64,000 nucleotides of DNA from Jiangella mangrovi (GCF_014204975.1 NZ_JACHMM010000001.1:3596001-3660000), one strand, 5' to 3'; positions 25,308 through 37,738 are shown, counted from the first letter of the stretch. Made by a program: numbers and translations. The notes: generated by a model from the letters alone, not told the origin.

Positions 25308-25383
25308 GACAGCTCCTCCTCACATACTCGAACGGAGCTCTTCTCGATGCTTCGACTCTCGCTCTCCCGGCGTCCCGACACCA

Positions 25384-25419
25384 CCCACATTGGGCCTCTG
25401 ACCTCGGGACTTTCGGCTA
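25384..25419. promoter_or_regulatory. Paired candidate DevR/OsdR boxes, flavodoxin/CBS divergent promoter
   Basis: GGGACTTTCGGCTA (25406-25419) has a perfect left half and resembles the mycobacterial GGGACTTT core. CCCACATTGGGCCT (25384-25397) 22 bp earlier has a good right half. They lie between the flavodoxin gene (start 25307) and the CBS gene (start 25472). Confidence 0.52.
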
Positions 25420-25471
25420 CTGACGAGCTTTCGACGCGGGCCTAGCGTGGAATCAGGAGAGGGGAGGTGCC

Positions 25472-25939
25472 ATGTCGGTGACCGTCGCCGAGGTGATGTG
25501 CCGGCGGGTCCAGGTGATGGACGCGTCGACCCCCTGCGTGACGGCGTGGGAGTTCATGCGCCGCACCGGGACCGAGCACGTCGCGGTGGTGAGCCACTCG
25601 GGACGGGTGCACGGCGTGGTCTCGGTCCAGGACGTCGCGGTTGCCTGGTGCGAGCGCGGCGAACCACCCTTCCGCGAAACGCTCGGCGAGCTGCTCCTGG
25701 GCCGGTTACGGCCACGGATCCTCGAGGACGCCCCGGTCGGGCTGGCCGCCCGGATCATGCTCGACAGCGGGTTCACCGCATTGCCCGTTCTGAGCTCGCG
25801 CCGCGCACTGGTGGGCATCGTCAGCGAACGGGACGTGCTGGCCGCCGTCGCCGGTGGGCGCCCGCAGATGCGCGCGCTCGTGGGCCGCGCGGAGCGCCCT
25901 GCACATGCGGCGGCCGAGACGGCGGGCCTGGCATCGTGA
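25472..25939 (+). CDS. CBS-domain pair protein
   Basis: 155 residues from ATG 25472 with GGGGAGGTG before it. Two CBS motifs: VAEVMCRRVQVMDASTPCVTA...EHVAVVSHSGRVHGVVSVQD, and APVGLAARIMLDSGFTALPVL...LVGIVSERDVL. CBS pairs bind adenine nucleotides and sense energy charge; DosR regulons contain such proteins (HRP1, Rv2626c). The stop overlaps the start of the P-type ATPase gene (GTGA), suggesting a joint function in controlling ion transport or simple co-expression. Confidence 0.9.
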   Translation: MSVTVAEVMCRRVQVMDASTPCVTAWEFMRRTGTEHVAVVSHSGRVHGVVSVQDVAVAWCERGEPPFRETLGELLLGRLRPRILEDAPVGLAARIMLDSGFTALPVLSSRRALVGIVSERDVLAAVAGGRPQMRALVGRAERPAHAAAETAGLAS

Positions 25940-28542
25940 CCGTGAGGACCGCACGGGGCCTGACCGCGCCCGAGGCGGCCGCCCGGCTCGCCCGGGACGG
26001 GCCGAACCGGCTGCCCACACCGGCCCGGCGTTCAGCGTTGCGCCGGCTCATCGACCAGCTCGTCCACTTCTTCGCCATCATGCTCTGGGCCGCGGCGGCG
26101 CTCGCGTTCGTCGCCGGCCTGCCGCAGCTCGGCATCGCGATCGTCGTCGTCATCGTCCTGAACGCGGTGTTCGCGTTCGTGCAGGAGAGCCGCGCGGGCC
26201 GCGCCGCGGACCGATTGCGTGACCTGTTGCCGCTGGCCGTCACCGTCATCCGAGACAACCGTCCGCAACAGGTCGACGCCAGCGAGGTCGTTGTCGGCGA
26301 CCTGCTCTCGCTGGAGTCCGGCGACCGGATCCCGGCGGACGGCACCGTCGTCACGGCGGAAGGCCTGCGGATCGACACCTCCCTCCTGACCGGCGAGAGC
26401 GAGCCGGTCGCCGTCGACGTCGCCGACGAGGTGCATGCCGGCACCTTCCTCGTCGAAGGTGAGGCATCCGCACGAGTCACGGCCATCGGCGCCGGCACCG
26501 GACTCGCCTGGATCGCGCACCTCACCACAGCGTCCGCGCCGCCGGCCAGCCCACTCACGCTAGAGCTGCGGCGTGTGGTGCGGACGATCGCAGCCATCGC
26601 CCTGGCGGTTGGCGGCGCGTTCTTCGCCGTCGCGATGCTGACGGGCGAGCCGGCGTCTGACGGGCTCGTGTTCGCCATCGGCGTCACCGTCGCCCTCGTG
26701 CCCGAAGCCCTGCTGCCGACGGTGACGCTGTCACTGGCGTGGGGCGCGGAGCAGATGGCGCGGAAGAAGGCCCTCGTCCGCAACCTCGACGCCGTCGAGA
26801 CGCTCGGCTCCACGACGTTCATCTGCACCGACAAGACCGGCACGCTCACCCTCAACCAGATGACGGTGGTCGAGGTCTGGACCCCATCGGGCGGCGCGCG
26901 CATCCGCACGCCCGGCTACGCGCCGGACGCGGTCGTCGAGTACGAAGACGGCGTGTCCGTGGCTGCGGCCGTGCGGCGGGCGGCGAGAGCCGGAGTCCTG
27001 TGCTCCACCGGTTACGTGCACCGCGTCGAGGGGGAGTGGCGGGCACACGGCGACCCGATGGAGGCGGCACTGGATGCGTTGGCCCGTCGTGTCGGGGCCG
27101 AGACGGACGGTGACGTCGTCGCACGGTTCCCGTTCGACCCGCGGCGGCGGCGCATGTCAGTGGTCGCCGGCGACGAGGTGCTCGTCAAGGGCGCGCCGGA
27201 CGCCGTCCTGCCGCTGTGCGGCGTCGAGGTCGATGAGGGTGGCGGTGCGGCGGTCGCCGCCCTGGCGACGCTGACCCATCGCGGTCTGCGGGTGCTCGCC
27301 GTCGCCGGCCGGCCGGTGGGCGCGAGGGTGCCGTCGTCGGCGGCTGAGGCCGAGTACGGCCTCGAGCTGTACGGCCTGCTCGGGATGGAGGACCCGCCGC
27401 ACGCGGACGTGCATGAGGCCATCGCGGCGTGCCGCCACGCAGGCATCAAGGTCGCCATGATCACCGGCGACCACCCGGCGACGGCTGCGGCGATCGCGGC
27501 GGAGGTGGGGCTTAGGCGTCCCGATGACCCGGTGCATGTCAGCGTCGACCTGCCGGACGACGAGGCCGTCCTCGCTGCACTGCTGGATCGTGACGGCGTC
27601 GTCGTCGCCCGGGTCTCTCCAGAGGACAAGCTGCGCATCGCCCGCGCCCTGCGAGCCCGCGGTCACGTCGTGGCGATGACCGGTGACGGCGTCAACGACG
27701 GCCCGGCGCTGCACGAGGCGGACATCGGCATCGCGATGGGCAGATCCGGCACCGACGTGGCGCGCGAGGCGTCGGACCTGGTGCTCCTCGACGACCACTT
27801 CGCGACCATCGTCGCCGGCGTCGAGCTGGGCCGCGCCACCTTCCTGAACATCCGCCGCTTCCTCACCTACCACCTGTCCGACAACGTCGCCGAGCTGACC
27901 CCGTTCGTCGTCTGGATGCTGTCGGGCGGGCAGTTCCCGCTCGCGCTCGGCGTGCTACAGATCCTCGCGCTGGATATCGGCACCGATACCTGGTCGGCGG
28001 TCGCCCTGGGCGCGGAGCCCCCGTCCAAGGGCGTGCTCGACCGGCCACCGGTGACGGGGCGTCTCCTCGACCGGACCGTCGCGCGGCGCGCGTTCGGCGT
28101 CCTCGGCCCGACCATCACCTTGTTCTCGATGGCTGCGTTCGTGCTGACCTTCGTCGCGGCGGGCTGGCGCCCAGGCGACCCGTTCCCCGGCGGCTCGACC
28201 CAGCTGGCCGCGTCAGGCGCCGCCTTCATGGCCGTCGTGGTGGCGCAGTCCGCGAACGCCTTCGGCTGCCGCAGCTCCACCCGCCGCCCTGGCGAGCTCG
28301 GCTGGATGAGCAATCGGCTGCTGCTGCCGGCGGTCGCGCTGGCGCTGACGGTGTCGCTTCTGGTCGTCTACGTGCCCGCCCTCGCCGAGGCCTTCGACCA
28401 CCAGGGCCCGACGGTGGTCGGGTGGGCGGTCGCTCTTGCCGGCGCCGCCGGCCTCCTCGCCTCCGACGCCGTTGACAAGGCGGTGCGAGGGGCTTTGATC
28501 ACTCGTCAGCGTCGAACAGCTTCGTCATCGCGACGGCCATGA
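25936..28542 (+). CDS. P-type cation-transporting ATPase
   Basis: 868 residues from a GTG overlapping the CBS stop. Actuator motif LTGESEPV, phosphorylation motif CTDKTGTLTLNQM with Asp299, nucleotide-binding KGAPD, and hinge TGDGVNDGPAL are all present, so it is catalytically intact. Transmembrane helix 4 reads LVPEALLPTV rather than the usual PEGLP of Ca2+/Na+ pumps, so the ion is uncertain. The C-terminal helices are complete. It resembles the CtpF-like pumps of dormancy regulons. The last 44 bp overlap the 3' end of the convergent gene at 28499. Confidence 0.92.
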   Translation: MTVRTARGLTAPEAAARLARDGPNRLPTPARRSALRRLIDQLVHFFAIMLWAAAALAFVAGLPQLGIAIVVVIVLNAVFAFVQESRAGRAADRLRDLLPLAVTVIRDNRPQQVDASEVVVGDLLSLESGDRIPADGTVVTAEGLRIDTSLLTGESEPVAVDVADEVHAGTFLVEGEASARVTAIGAGTGLAWIAHLTTASAPPASPLTLELRRVVRTIAAIALAVGGAFFAVAMLTGEPASDGLVFAIGVTVALVPEALLPTVTLSLAWGAEQMARKKALVRNLDAVETLGSTTFICTDKTGTLTLNQMTVVEVWTPSGGARIRTPGYAPDAVVEYEDGVSVAAAVRRAARAGVLCSTGYVHRVEGEWRAHGDPMEAALDALARRVGAETDGDVVARFPFDPRRRRMSVVAGDEVLVKGAPDAVLPLCGVEVDEGGGAAVAALATLTHRGLRVLAVAGRPVGARVPSSAAEAEYGLELYGLLGMEDPPHADVHEAIAACRHAGIKVAMITGDHPATAAAIAAEVGLRRPDDPVHVSVDLPDDEAVLAALLDRDGVVVARVSPEDKLRIARALRARGHVVAMTGDGVNDGPALHEADIGIAMGRSGTDVAREASDLVLLDDHFATIVAGVELGRATFLNIRRFLTYHLSDNVAELTPFVVWMLSGGQFPLALGVLQILALDIGTDTWSAVALGAEPPSKGVLDRPPVTGRLLDRTVARRAFGVLGPTITLFSMAAFVLTFVAAGWRPGDPFPGGSTQLAASGAAFMAVVVAQSANAFGCRSSTRRPGELGWMSNRLLLPAVALALTVSLLVVYVPALAEAFDHQGPTVVGWAVALAGAAGLLASDAVDKAVRGALITRQRRTASSSRRP

Positions 28543-28987
28543 ACATGTGGCCTGTGGTGGCCAGCATCCCGAGCTTGTGACCGAGTTCTTCGAGGTCTGT
28601 ATGGCTGAACGGATACTCGTCGCCGGTCTTCATGTGCCGCCGAGTGAGATGGAAAACTCCGTCGTCGTCGGTCGTGGTCACCCATCCGCTGTGCACCAGA
28701 TTCCCTCGTTCGAAGAGAAGCTGAGCGGCCTCATCGGCCCACTGGATGCATTCGGCGGTAGCTTCGGGTCCGGCCCAGGATTCGTGTTCTTGGAGGTACG
28801 CCCGAATCGTCTTGGCGTGAGCCTTGGCCTTACCTTGACGGAGGTGTTCCTCATGGGACATCGAGCGGTCGACTACGGCCCGGATTCCGGTCAGCTGCCA
28901 TTCGACCCGGGCCGACTGTACGGCGATGACGCCGATGGCTCGCAGGGCCTCGTCGTCGAGGGGGAGCGGGGCGGGGTCGACTGCCAT
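28499..28987 (-). CDS. Hypothetical protein, unknown family
   Basis: 162 residues, soluble, mostly helical: ALRAIGVIAVQSARVEWQLTG, KAKAHAKTIRAYLQEHESW, AAQLLFERGNLVHSGWVTT, LEELGHKLGMLATTGHMFM. The pattern (helix bundle with RGNLVHS) resembles small proteins annotated only as hypothetical. It has no candidate box upstream and its 3' end overlaps the P-type ATPase gene, so it may be an unrelated insertion in the island. Confidence 0.6.
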   Translation of the reverse strand: MAVDPAPLPLDDEALRAIGVIAVQSARVEWQLTGIRAVVDRSMSHEEHLRQGKAKAHAKTIRAYLQEHESWAGPEATAECIQWADEAAQLLFERGNLVHSGWVTTTDDDGVFHLTRRHMKTGDEYPFSHTDLEELGHKLGMLATTGHMFMAVAMTKLFDADE

Positions 28988-29052
28988 GGCGCCAGGGTAG
29001 GACCTCTCGCGGCACCCGCTTGCCGTGGCGAAGGTCGACTGCGCGTCTGGTG

Positions 29053-29253
29053 TCAGAGACGGGCGAGGAGATTGGTGAGCTCGCGGCGGGCGGTCTGCTC
29101 GGTGAGGTCCCAGTAGACGTCGTCGCTGAGGTCCAGATCGCGGAGGGTGCGGGCCGCCGAGGAGACGGCCCGCACCACGACATCAGCAGCCACTGCGCCG
29201 GCGTACTCGCACGTCAGCGTCTCGGCGAGCCACCACAGATGGAGGTCGGGCAT
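29053..29253 (-). CDS. Small three-helix-bundle dimerization-domain-like protein
   Basis: 66 residues. ETLTCEYAGAVAADVVVRAVSSAARTL and then a second helix ending TARRELTNLLARL fit the actinobacterial three-helix bundle dimerization family, also found fused to the arsenate reductase at 46 kb. It lies 13 bp downstream of the alcohol dehydrogenase and is probably in the same transcript. The ribosome site is poor, so the start is tentative. Confidence 0.5.
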   Translation of the reverse strand: MPDLHLWWLAETLTCEYAGAVAADVVVRAVSSAARTLRDLDLSDDVYWDLTEQTARRELTNLLARL

Positions 29254-29266
29254 CGGGAGTGGTCAC

Positions 29267-30325
29267 TCACTCCATGCCGGTGTGGACGCCGAAGAGCGCG
29301 ACCTTCAGGACGCCGGTCTCGGACGGACGGGAGAAGACGTCGTAGGCGTCCTGCATCTCCTCCATGCCGAACCGGTGCGTGACCAGGCCGGGCAGAGTGA
29401 GCTGCCCCGCGGCGAGCATGCGCAGCAGCACGGACGTGGTGCGGGTGTCGACCAGGCCCGTGGTGATGGTGAGGTCGCGGATCCACGCTGTCTCGAGGTG
29501 CAGTGTCGCGGGTGCGCCGTGCACGCCGACGTTGGCGACGTGGCCGCCCGGCCGGACCAGCTCGACGCAGCTCTCGAACGTCTGCGGGATACCGACCGCC
29601 TCGACGGCGACGTCGGCGCCGAGGCCGTCGGTCAGCTCCCGGACGCGGCCGAGCACGTCGTCCGTGCCGGGGTCGAGCTGGAGGTCGGCGCCGAAGGTGG
29701 CGGCGGCCTCGCGCCGGCCGGGGGCCGGGTCGACGACGACGATGTGCGACGGGCTCAGGAGCTTGGCGGTGATGACGGCGGCCAGGCCGATCGGCCCGGC
29801 GCCGACGATGACGACGGTGTCGCCGGGCTGGACGGCGCCGGCGAGGACGCCGACCTCGTAGGACGTGGGCAGGATGTCGGCGAGCATGACCGCGTCCTCG
29901 CTGCGCACGTGGTCCGGAAGCCGGTAGACCGAGGTGTCGGCGAACGGGACGCGGACGCGCTCGGCCTGGGTGCCGTCGATGCGGTGGCCGAGGATCCAGC
30001 CGCCCCCGCCGAGGCACTGGCCGTAGCGGCCCTCGCGGCAGAAGCGGCAGCGGCCGCAGGCGGTGATGCAGGAGACGAGCACGCGGTCGCCGACGGCGAC
30101 GTTGTGCACGTTGCTGCCGATCTCCTCGACGGTGCCGACGGCCTCGTGGCCGAGCACTCGGCCGGTTTCGACGGTGGCGACGTCGCCCTTCAGGATGTGC
30201 AGGTCGGTGCCGCAGATGGTGACACAGTCGACACGCACGATGGCGTCGTCCGGGCTCTTGACCGCCGGATCCGGAACGTCCTCCCAGGACCGTCGGCCGG
30301 GGCCGTGGTACACGAGCGCTTTCAT
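29267..30325 (-). CDS. Zinc-dependent alcohol dehydrogenase family protein
   Basis: 352 residues from ATG 30325 with GAGGAGGG. Catalytic zinc site CGTDLHILKG and GHEAVGTVEEIG; structural zinc cysteines in CGRCRFCREGRYGQC; NAD-binding VVIVGAGPIGLAAVITAK. It lies in the medium-chain dehydrogenase family, of the type that reduces acetaldehyde or oxidises alcohols. In hypoxia it may re-oxidise NADH by making alcohol. It follows the SRPBCC gene by 34 bp on the minus strand. Confidence 0.93.
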   Translation of the reverse strand: MKALVYHGPGRRSWEDVPDPAVKSPDDAIVRVDCVTICGTDLHILKGDVATVETGRVLGHEAVGTVEEIGSNVHNVAVGDRVLVSCITACGRCRFCREGRYGQCLGGGGWILGHRIDGTQAERVRVPFADTSVYRLPDHVRSEDAVMLADILPTSYEVGVLAGAVQPGDTVVIVGAGPIGLAAVITAKLLSPSHIVVVDPAPGRREAAATFGADLQLDPGTDDVLGRVRELTDGLGADVAVEAVGIPQTFESCVELVRPGGHVANVGVHGAPATLHLETAWIRDLTITTGLVDTRTTSVLLRMLAAGQLTLPGLVTHRFGMEEMQDAYDVFSRPSETGVLKVALFGVHTGME

Positions 30326-30359
30326 GATTCCCTCCTCAGGGATCTCTGGTGCGATGTGG

Positions 30360-31103
30360 TCAGGCTTGGGTGACCATTTCGGACGGGTGCCCGCGGAGTT
30401 GCAGGTCGTGGGCGGACTCGCTGCGCTCGCGGATCCCAAGGAGCATCCGGCGGGTCATGATCAGCACGATCGGGTCCATCAGCTCACCGCCGACCCAGGT
30501 CAGTCGGCTCACGAGCCCGGGCATGCGCTTCGAGCGCGTGCGGACCAGCAGCCGGCACGATCCGGGTGCATCGTCGACCAGGATGAACGCCCACGTCGCG
30601 TTCCACGGGTGCTCGGGTGGCTGCTGCCGCAACACCAGCGCGCTACCGGGCTCCACGTGCTCGACCCGGAAGGCGTAACCCTCCTTCATACCGATCGCGC
30701 CGGGCGGGGTCGCTCGGACCTCGTCACCGACCGCGAGCCGCTGCCACTCCTCGCGCACGTCACGAGTGCTGTGGATGTCGAGGCCGAGGAGGTTCTCCAG
30801 CCAGTCGTAGCTGTACCAGCCGCCGCGGTCCTGGCCGATCTGCACGAGCCAGCGCCAGACCTCCTCGCGTGGCGCGTTGATGGTGACCGCGCGGGTGGTG
30901 GCGGAGTCGGCGTCGAAGATCAACTCGTCGCCGGGGAGCTGGCGGACCGATTCCTCCGCCATAGCGCCCCAGTTCCGCAGCCGTGCGTGCGCGACGACGG
31001 CCGCCGTAGTGGACGCCGCGAGCGTCGCGGCGGCGATCAGCGGCCAGCGACGTTCCGTCCCGCGCCCGGCGTCCGTGGCGCGTTCCTGTAGCTGCGTCTC
31101 CAT
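30360..31103 (-). CDS. SRPBCC-fold membrane-anchored protein
   Basis: 247 residues. An N-terminal hydrophobic helix (WPLIAAATLAASTTAAVVAHA) is followed by a polyketide-cyclase/SRPBCC domain: RAVTINAPREEVWRWLVQIGQDRGGWYSYDWLENLLGLDIHS, and VLRQQPPEHPWNATWAFIL. Proteins of this type are frequent in actinobacterial stress clusters; the ligand is unknown. First gene of the minus-strand operon with the alcohol dehydrogenase, divergent from the DUF4389 gene. Confidence 0.85.
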   Translation of the reverse strand: METQLQERATDAGRGTERRWPLIAAATLAASTTAAVVAHARLRNWGAMAEESVRQLPGDELIFDADSATTRAVTINAPREEVWRWLVQIGQDRGGWYSYDWLENLLGLDIHSTRDVREEWQRLAVGDEVRATPPGAIGMKEGYAFRVEHVEPGSALVLRQQPPEHPWNATWAFILVDDAPGSCRLLVRTRSKRMPGLVSRLTWVGGELMDPIVLIMTRRMLLGIRERSESAHDLQLRGHPSEMVTQA

Positions 31104-31138
31104 GTTTCGACGACATCACCGGCGGACCGCACCTGGGA

Positions 31139-31186
31139 GGGCACAACGTCCCGGTGGGGCGCGGCATGGGTCCTGCCCTTGGGCCC
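31139..31186. promoter_or_regulatory. Cluster of candidate DevR/OsdR boxes, SRPBCC/DUF4389 promoter
   Basis: GGGCACAACGTCCC (31139-31152) is one base from a perfect inverted repeat GGGAC-N4-GTCCC. CGCGGCATGGGTCC (31160-31173) is 21 bp later with only a good right half, and CTGCCCTTGGGCCC (31173-31186) has a perfect right half. They are 36-83 bp from the SRPBCC start. Confidence 0.52.
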
Positions 31187-31252
31187 GCAGCCCCCGCGAC
31201 CATCTCCTCTGCCACCGGATCCCGGGCCATGACTGGATGGGAGGTGAACCTC

Positions 31253-32743
31253 ATGCATCCGAAGGGGATGAGTCCGATGGCTGTCGCCGCCGGCACGCCG
31301 GTCCGTCTCGCGGGCCGGCTCGATTCGGGTATGTCGCGGTGGTTGTGGCTGGTGAAGTGGTTCCTGGCCATCCCGCATTACGTCGTGCTCGCGTTCTTGT
31401 GGATGGCGTTCGCCGTGGTGAGCGTCACCGCGTTCGTCGCGATCCTGGTCACGGGCCGGTATCCGCCACGATTGTTCGACTTCAACGTCGGCGTGCTGCG
31501 GTGGTCGTGGCGTGTGGCCTACTACAGCTACGGCGCGCTCGGCACCGCCCGTTACCCGCCGTTCACGCTCGCCGACGTGCCGGACTATCCGGCCCGGCTC
31601 GACGTGGCCTACCCCGGGCAGCTGTCCCGCGGACTCGTGCTGGTCAAGTGGTGGCTGCTGGCCATCCCGCACTACCTGGTCATCGGCCTGTTTCTCGGCG
31701 GCGCGACGTACGTCGGCTCGCAGGCGGGGAACTGGGTCGTCGGAAGCCCGGTCACCGGCCTGATCGGCCTGCTGGTCGTCGTCGCCGCGGTCGTGCTCGC
31801 CGTCACCGGCCGCTATCCGCGCGGCATCTTCGACCTCGTCCTGGGCCTGAACCGCTGGGTCTACCGCGTGGTCGCCTACGCGGCCCTGATGACCGACGAG
31901 TACCCGCCGTTCCGCCTCGACATGGGCGAGCGTGAGCCGGCCGTCCTCGAGGTCGGTACAGGACGGTTCGACGTCCACTCGGTCCACCCGGTCGAGCCCG
32001 CGCCCGTACCGCCGCCCCCGCTACCGCAACCCACGCCGTCGCTGTCGCCGGCGCCGCCGGCACGGCCAATGGGTGCGGGACGGGTCGTGGCGCTGGTGCT
32101 CGGCTCGCTGATCGGACTCGGCTCGTTCGGGCTCGTCGCGGCCGGCGGCGCCGGGCTCGCGCTGGACCAGACGCAGCGCGATTCCGGCGGCTTCCTGTCC
32201 AGCGCCGAGATCGGCTTCTCTACCGACGCGTACGCGATCGTCGGCACCGGACTGGAGATCGACACCGACGTGCCCGACTGGCTGCAGGTGCGCGACGTGA
32301 TCGGCGACGTGCAGATCCGCTTCGACGCCAACGACGCAGACGTGTTCGTGGGCATCGCGCGGGCCTCTGAAGCCGCTGCCTACCTGGACGGCTTCGGCTA
32401 CGACGAGGTGACCCGGGTCTCGGGCGGCGACGTCGGCTACGACCCGCACGCCGGCGGAGCGCCGGCCACCGCACCCGCGGCGCAGGACTTCTGGGTCGCC
32501 TCGGCCAGCGGGACCGGCGAACAGACGCTGACCTTCGAGCCGCAGGACGGCCGGTGGCTGGTCGTGGCGATGAACGCCGACGGCAGCGCCGGCGTCGACC
32601 TGGACGCGCGCGTGGCCGCGGAACTGCCCGTCCTGCCCTGGGCGGCACTGGTCGTGATCGGTGCCGGAGTGGTCGGCCTGCTGCTTGCCGTGCTGCTCGT
32701 CGCTCTCGCCCTCCGGCGGGACCGAACCGCGGGAGCTGCATGA
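31253..32743 (+). CDS. DUF4389 membrane protein
   Basis: 496 residues from ATG 31253, with GGGAGG 8 bases upstream; longer in-frame starts to 31154 lack a site and would overlap the boxes. Two DUF4389 units are visible, each with the [18 protein letters not shown] / [17 protein letters not shown] pattern and the repeat [19 protein letters not shown] / [18 protein letters not shown] Pro-rich linker (VPPPPLPQP) leads to a third helix and an extracellular-type beta domain, ending in a last membrane helix ([23 protein letters not shown]). Function unknown; common in OsdR-like clusters. Its stop overlaps the start of a broken ABC gene. Confidence 0.85.
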   Translation: MHPKGMSPMAVAAGTPVRLAGRLDSGMSRWLWLVKWFLAIPHYVVLAFLWMAFAVVSVTAFVAILVTGRYPPRLFDFNVGVLRWSWRVAYYSYGALGTARYPPFTLADVPDYPARLDVAYPGQLSRGLVLVKWWLLAIPHYLVIGLFLGGATYVGSQAGNWVVGSPVTGLIGLLVVVAAVVLAVTGRYPRGIFDLVLGLNRWVYRVVAYAALMTDEYPPFRLDMGEREPAVLEVGTGRFDVHSVHPVEPAPVPPPPLPQPTPSLSPAPPARPMGAGRVVALVLGSLIGLGSFGLVAAGGAGLALDQTQRDSGGFLSSAEIGFSTDAYAIVGTGLEIDTDVPDWLQVRDVIGDVQIRFDANDADVFVGIARASEAAAYLDGFGYDEVTRVSGGDVGYDPHAGGAPATAPAAQDFWVASASGTGEQTLTFEPQDGRWLVVAMNADGSAGVDLDARVAAELPVLPWAALVVIGAGVVGLLLAVLLVALALRRDRTAGAA

Positions 32744-32917
32744 TGACCGCCGTCACCGAGCCGCTGCTGACGAAGGTATGACGGACCGGCCAGCAGTCGG
32801 TCGTGGCGCTGGACGGCTGAGCCTGACCGTAGGCCACGGCGAGTTGGTCGCTGTCATGGGTCCTTCCGGTTCGGGCAAGACCACGCTGCTGGACTACCTG
32901 TCTGGGCTCGACGACAT
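32740..32917 (+). pseudogene. Truncated, frameshifted ABC transporter ATPase (MacB/LolD type)
   Basis: An ATG overlapping the DUF4389 stop opens a short frame ([13 protein letters not shown]) that ends after 13 residues. In another frame the sequence continues [34 protein letters not shown], a clear ABC Walker A region. One missing base in the LDG-LSL stretch breaks the frame, and the homology stops near 32917, before the Q-loop and the rest. The original gene was therefore co-transcribed with DUF4389 and was lost, probably when the AlbA_2 gene arrived just to its right. Confidence 0.8.
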
Positions 32918-33037
32918 TCGACGGCGGCCGGCCTCCCGTAGGCCCAGCGCGCGGCTCGAATCCGTCCCGCAGTCGCCGTCGACGTCGCCGAGTGAACGTC
33001 GGCACGTCGTTCACAGGAGGCACCGGCTCGACGTTGC

Positions 33038-34042
33038 ATGATGGTCGCCATGCCGCCGTCGAAGCAGCAGATCGAGGTCAGGGTCCTGGAAGCCGTCGCG
33101 AGGGTCCGTGCCTCCGGCGCCGTCGAGGACGACCTCGTCGAGTGCAAGTCCGAGTGGCCGGACCCGGTCCAGAAGGCGCGGCAACTCGGCGGTATGGCGA
33201 ACCGGGCGACGCCCGAACCCATCACGTGGATCATCGGTGTCGACGACAAGGCCCGAGCCGTCACGATGCCGTCGGGGGTCGAAGTCAGCAACTGGATCAC
33301 CTAACTGGAGAAGCGGTTCGACGGCGCAGCACCGGCGCTGCTCTACCACTTCAACGTGACGCTGGAGAGCGGCGATCAGGTCACGGTCCTCACCTTCGAG
33401 ACCGACCGCGCACCGTACCTCGTGAAGTCGGCGAAGGGCGATCCAACCCTCGAAGTGCCCTACCGCTCCGGCTCGGGTACGCGTAGCGCGAGGAGAGCCG
33501 AGCTGCTCCGCATGCTCGCCCCGACGATCAGCCTTCCGGCGACGACCGTACTCAGCGCCAGATCTTCGATGACGTTGGTCGAGTGGACCGGTCGTGAGCC
33601 AAGAATCGACTGTTCGGGTCAGGTCGAACTCTTCGTGGAGCACCTCACAGACCGGACAGCCATGATCCCGAACCACCTGATGTCGGGGATTCTTCGCGGC
33701 AGGGAAATAGACCTGCAACTCCACCTCACCGCTTCGAGTTCGGCGTGGTGGGGGACAGAGCCACCGCCGCCGGATCCCCGGCCTGGCGTCAGCTCGACGA
33801 AGGACGGACTGCTCATCACAGCACCCGGCAGCGGCAGCATAAGCTTCAGGCCCCAGGACAGTCCCGACGCCGGGGGCTTCCCCGAGTGGATCACGGAGGA
33901 GACACTGGACCTGGAGATTCAGCTCGCTGTCACAGGTACGAGCCGAATGATCCACATGAAGACTGCGATGCGCCGCGAACCGACGACTATATCGACCGGA
34001 GCGGCGGGAACCGAGACGCGCGTCTCCTGGCTCATGAAGTAG
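33038..34042 (+). pseudogene. AlbA_2 (Schlafen-like) domain gene, broken copy A
   Basis: Nearly full-length homologue of the intact gene at 47227-48231, in a single frame but interrupted by a TAA at 33302-33304 at residue 89; the intact copy has Gln at the matching site. Both halves align: DDLVECKSEWPDPVQKARQL and WIIGVDDKA (the AlbA_2 nucleic-acid-binding region) before the stop, then TVLTFETDRAPYLVK, EVPYRSGSGTRS, RRAELLRMLAP and the C-terminal beta-rich part. No other damage is obvious, so decay is recent. Re-initiation at a later start could still make a C-terminal fragment, but a functional product is unlikely. Confidence 0.85.
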
Positions 34043-34053
34043 TCCTGCGGACC

Positions 34054-34254
34054 TCAGAGGGCAACGCCCTCGAGTGTGGCGCCGGCGCGCTCCAAGGTGT
34101 CACGGAACTCGCCAGCATGATGACCACAGAGATACAGCTCGCCAGCGCCGGCAAGGACGACGCGTACACGGGCGCGGACGCCGCAGCGGTCGCAGAGCTG
34201 AAGGTCGACGAGGACCGGTGTGCGTTCCTGGGTGGTGGTGAAGGTCGTGGTCAT
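34054..34254 (-). CDS. DUF7455 small zinc-ribbon-like protein
   Basis: 66 residues from ATG 34254, with AGGAGA upstream; a longer start at 34278 lacks a site. The sequence VDLQLCDRCGVRARVRVVLAGAGELYLCGHHAGEFRDTLERAGATL matches the actinobacterial DUF7455 family: a CxxC pair then CGHH, so one bound zinc is likely. It converges on broken AlbA_2 copy A, 11 bp away. A degraded copy of the same gene sits in the same position at 48.24-48.41 kb. Two candidate boxes about 100 bp upstream could place it in the hypoxia regulon. Confidence 0.85.
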   Translation of the reverse strand: MTTTFTTTQERTPVLVDLQLCDRCGVRARVRVVLAGAGELYLCGHHAGEFRDTLERAGATLEGVAL

Positions 34255-34354
34255 GATCGTCTCCTGAGGGTCCCGCATTGTGCTGCGCCTGAGGGTGACT
34301 TCAGTATTCGCTGACTGCCGCCGGCGCTCTCAGGTGCGTAGGTCGGCGGTGGGC

Positions 34355-34391
34355 GGGACCTGCGACGTCTGTGACGCGGGACCTTCGACCT
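34355..34391. promoter_or_regulatory. Paired candidate DevR/OsdR boxes upstream of DUF7455
   Basis: GGGACCTGCGACGT (34355-34368) and GGGACCTTCGACCT (34378-34391) have perfect left halves and are spaced 23 bp, like the pair at 22837. They lie between the Hsp20 gene end and the DUF7455 start (34254). Right halves are imperfect. Confidence 0.45.
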
Positions 34392-34400
34392 CGAGCATGC

Positions 34401-34436
34401 GTGTGCCTGCCCGAACGGGAGCACGGGCAGGCACAC
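34401..34436 (-). terminator. Perfect 12-bp hairpin downstream of Hsp20 operon
   Basis: GTGTGCCTGCCC (34401-34412) and GGGCAGGCACAC (34425-34436) are perfectly complementary around a 12-base loop, 30 bp after the Hsp20 stop. It probably ends the GH65-ATPase-Hsp20 transcript. It directly abuts the boxes upstream of DUF7455. Confidence 0.65.
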
Positions 34437-34465
34437 GGAGTGTCGTGGTCAATCGATCGTGGCGG

Positions 34466-34891
34466 TCATCCTCTCGTGATGGGAACGGTGCGAGACTCGG
34501 GCGGCGACTCGACGATCGGGATCGTGATCTCGAGGATCCCGGCCTCGTAGCGGGCCGTCGCCCTGGTGCCGTCGGCGCCCTTGGGCAGGACGGCGACGCG
34601 GTGGAACCGGCCGTAGCGGAACTCCGACCGGTCGGACTCTTCCCGGCGATCGGTGCGTTCGGCACGGATCGACAGCTGGTCGCCCACGACCTCGATCGCG
34701 ATGTCCTGCTCCGGGTCCATGCCGGGGAGCTCGGCCCGGAGGACGTACGTCTCGTCGTCCAGGTGCTCCTCCAGCCGGAAAGGCCGCAGGTCAGCCGCGC
34801 CGGGCCGCGCGAACAGGTTCGGCAGGTCCTCGACCCAGTCGATCAGGTCGGGCACTGTGCGGCGGAGGTCGTGCCGGGTGGTGACGTTCAT
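34466..34891 (-). CDS. Small heat-shock protein Hsp20 family
   Basis: 141 residues from ATG 34891 with GGAGGAGGTGA upstream. The alpha-crystallin domain is seen as RLEEHLDDETYVLRAELPG, IAIEVVGDQLSIRAER, FRYGRFHRVAVLPKG, and YEAGILEITIPI with the conserved G-x-L; the C-terminal I-x-I anchor is IPI/VPI. It is an ATP-independent holdase, like the DosR-controlled HspX/Acr of mycobacteria. It follows the P-type ATPase gene by 4 bp, so it is the last gene of a three-gene operon. Confidence 0.93.
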   Translation of the reverse strand: MNVTTRHDLRRTVPDLIDWVEDLPNLFARPGAADLRPFRLEEHLDDETYVLRAELPGMDPEQDIAIEVVGDQLSIRAERTDRREESDRSEFRYGRFHRVAVLPKGADGTRATARYEAGILEITIPIVESPPESRTVPITRG

Positions 34892-34895
34892 CTGC

Positions 34896-37738
<2,843 letters not shown>
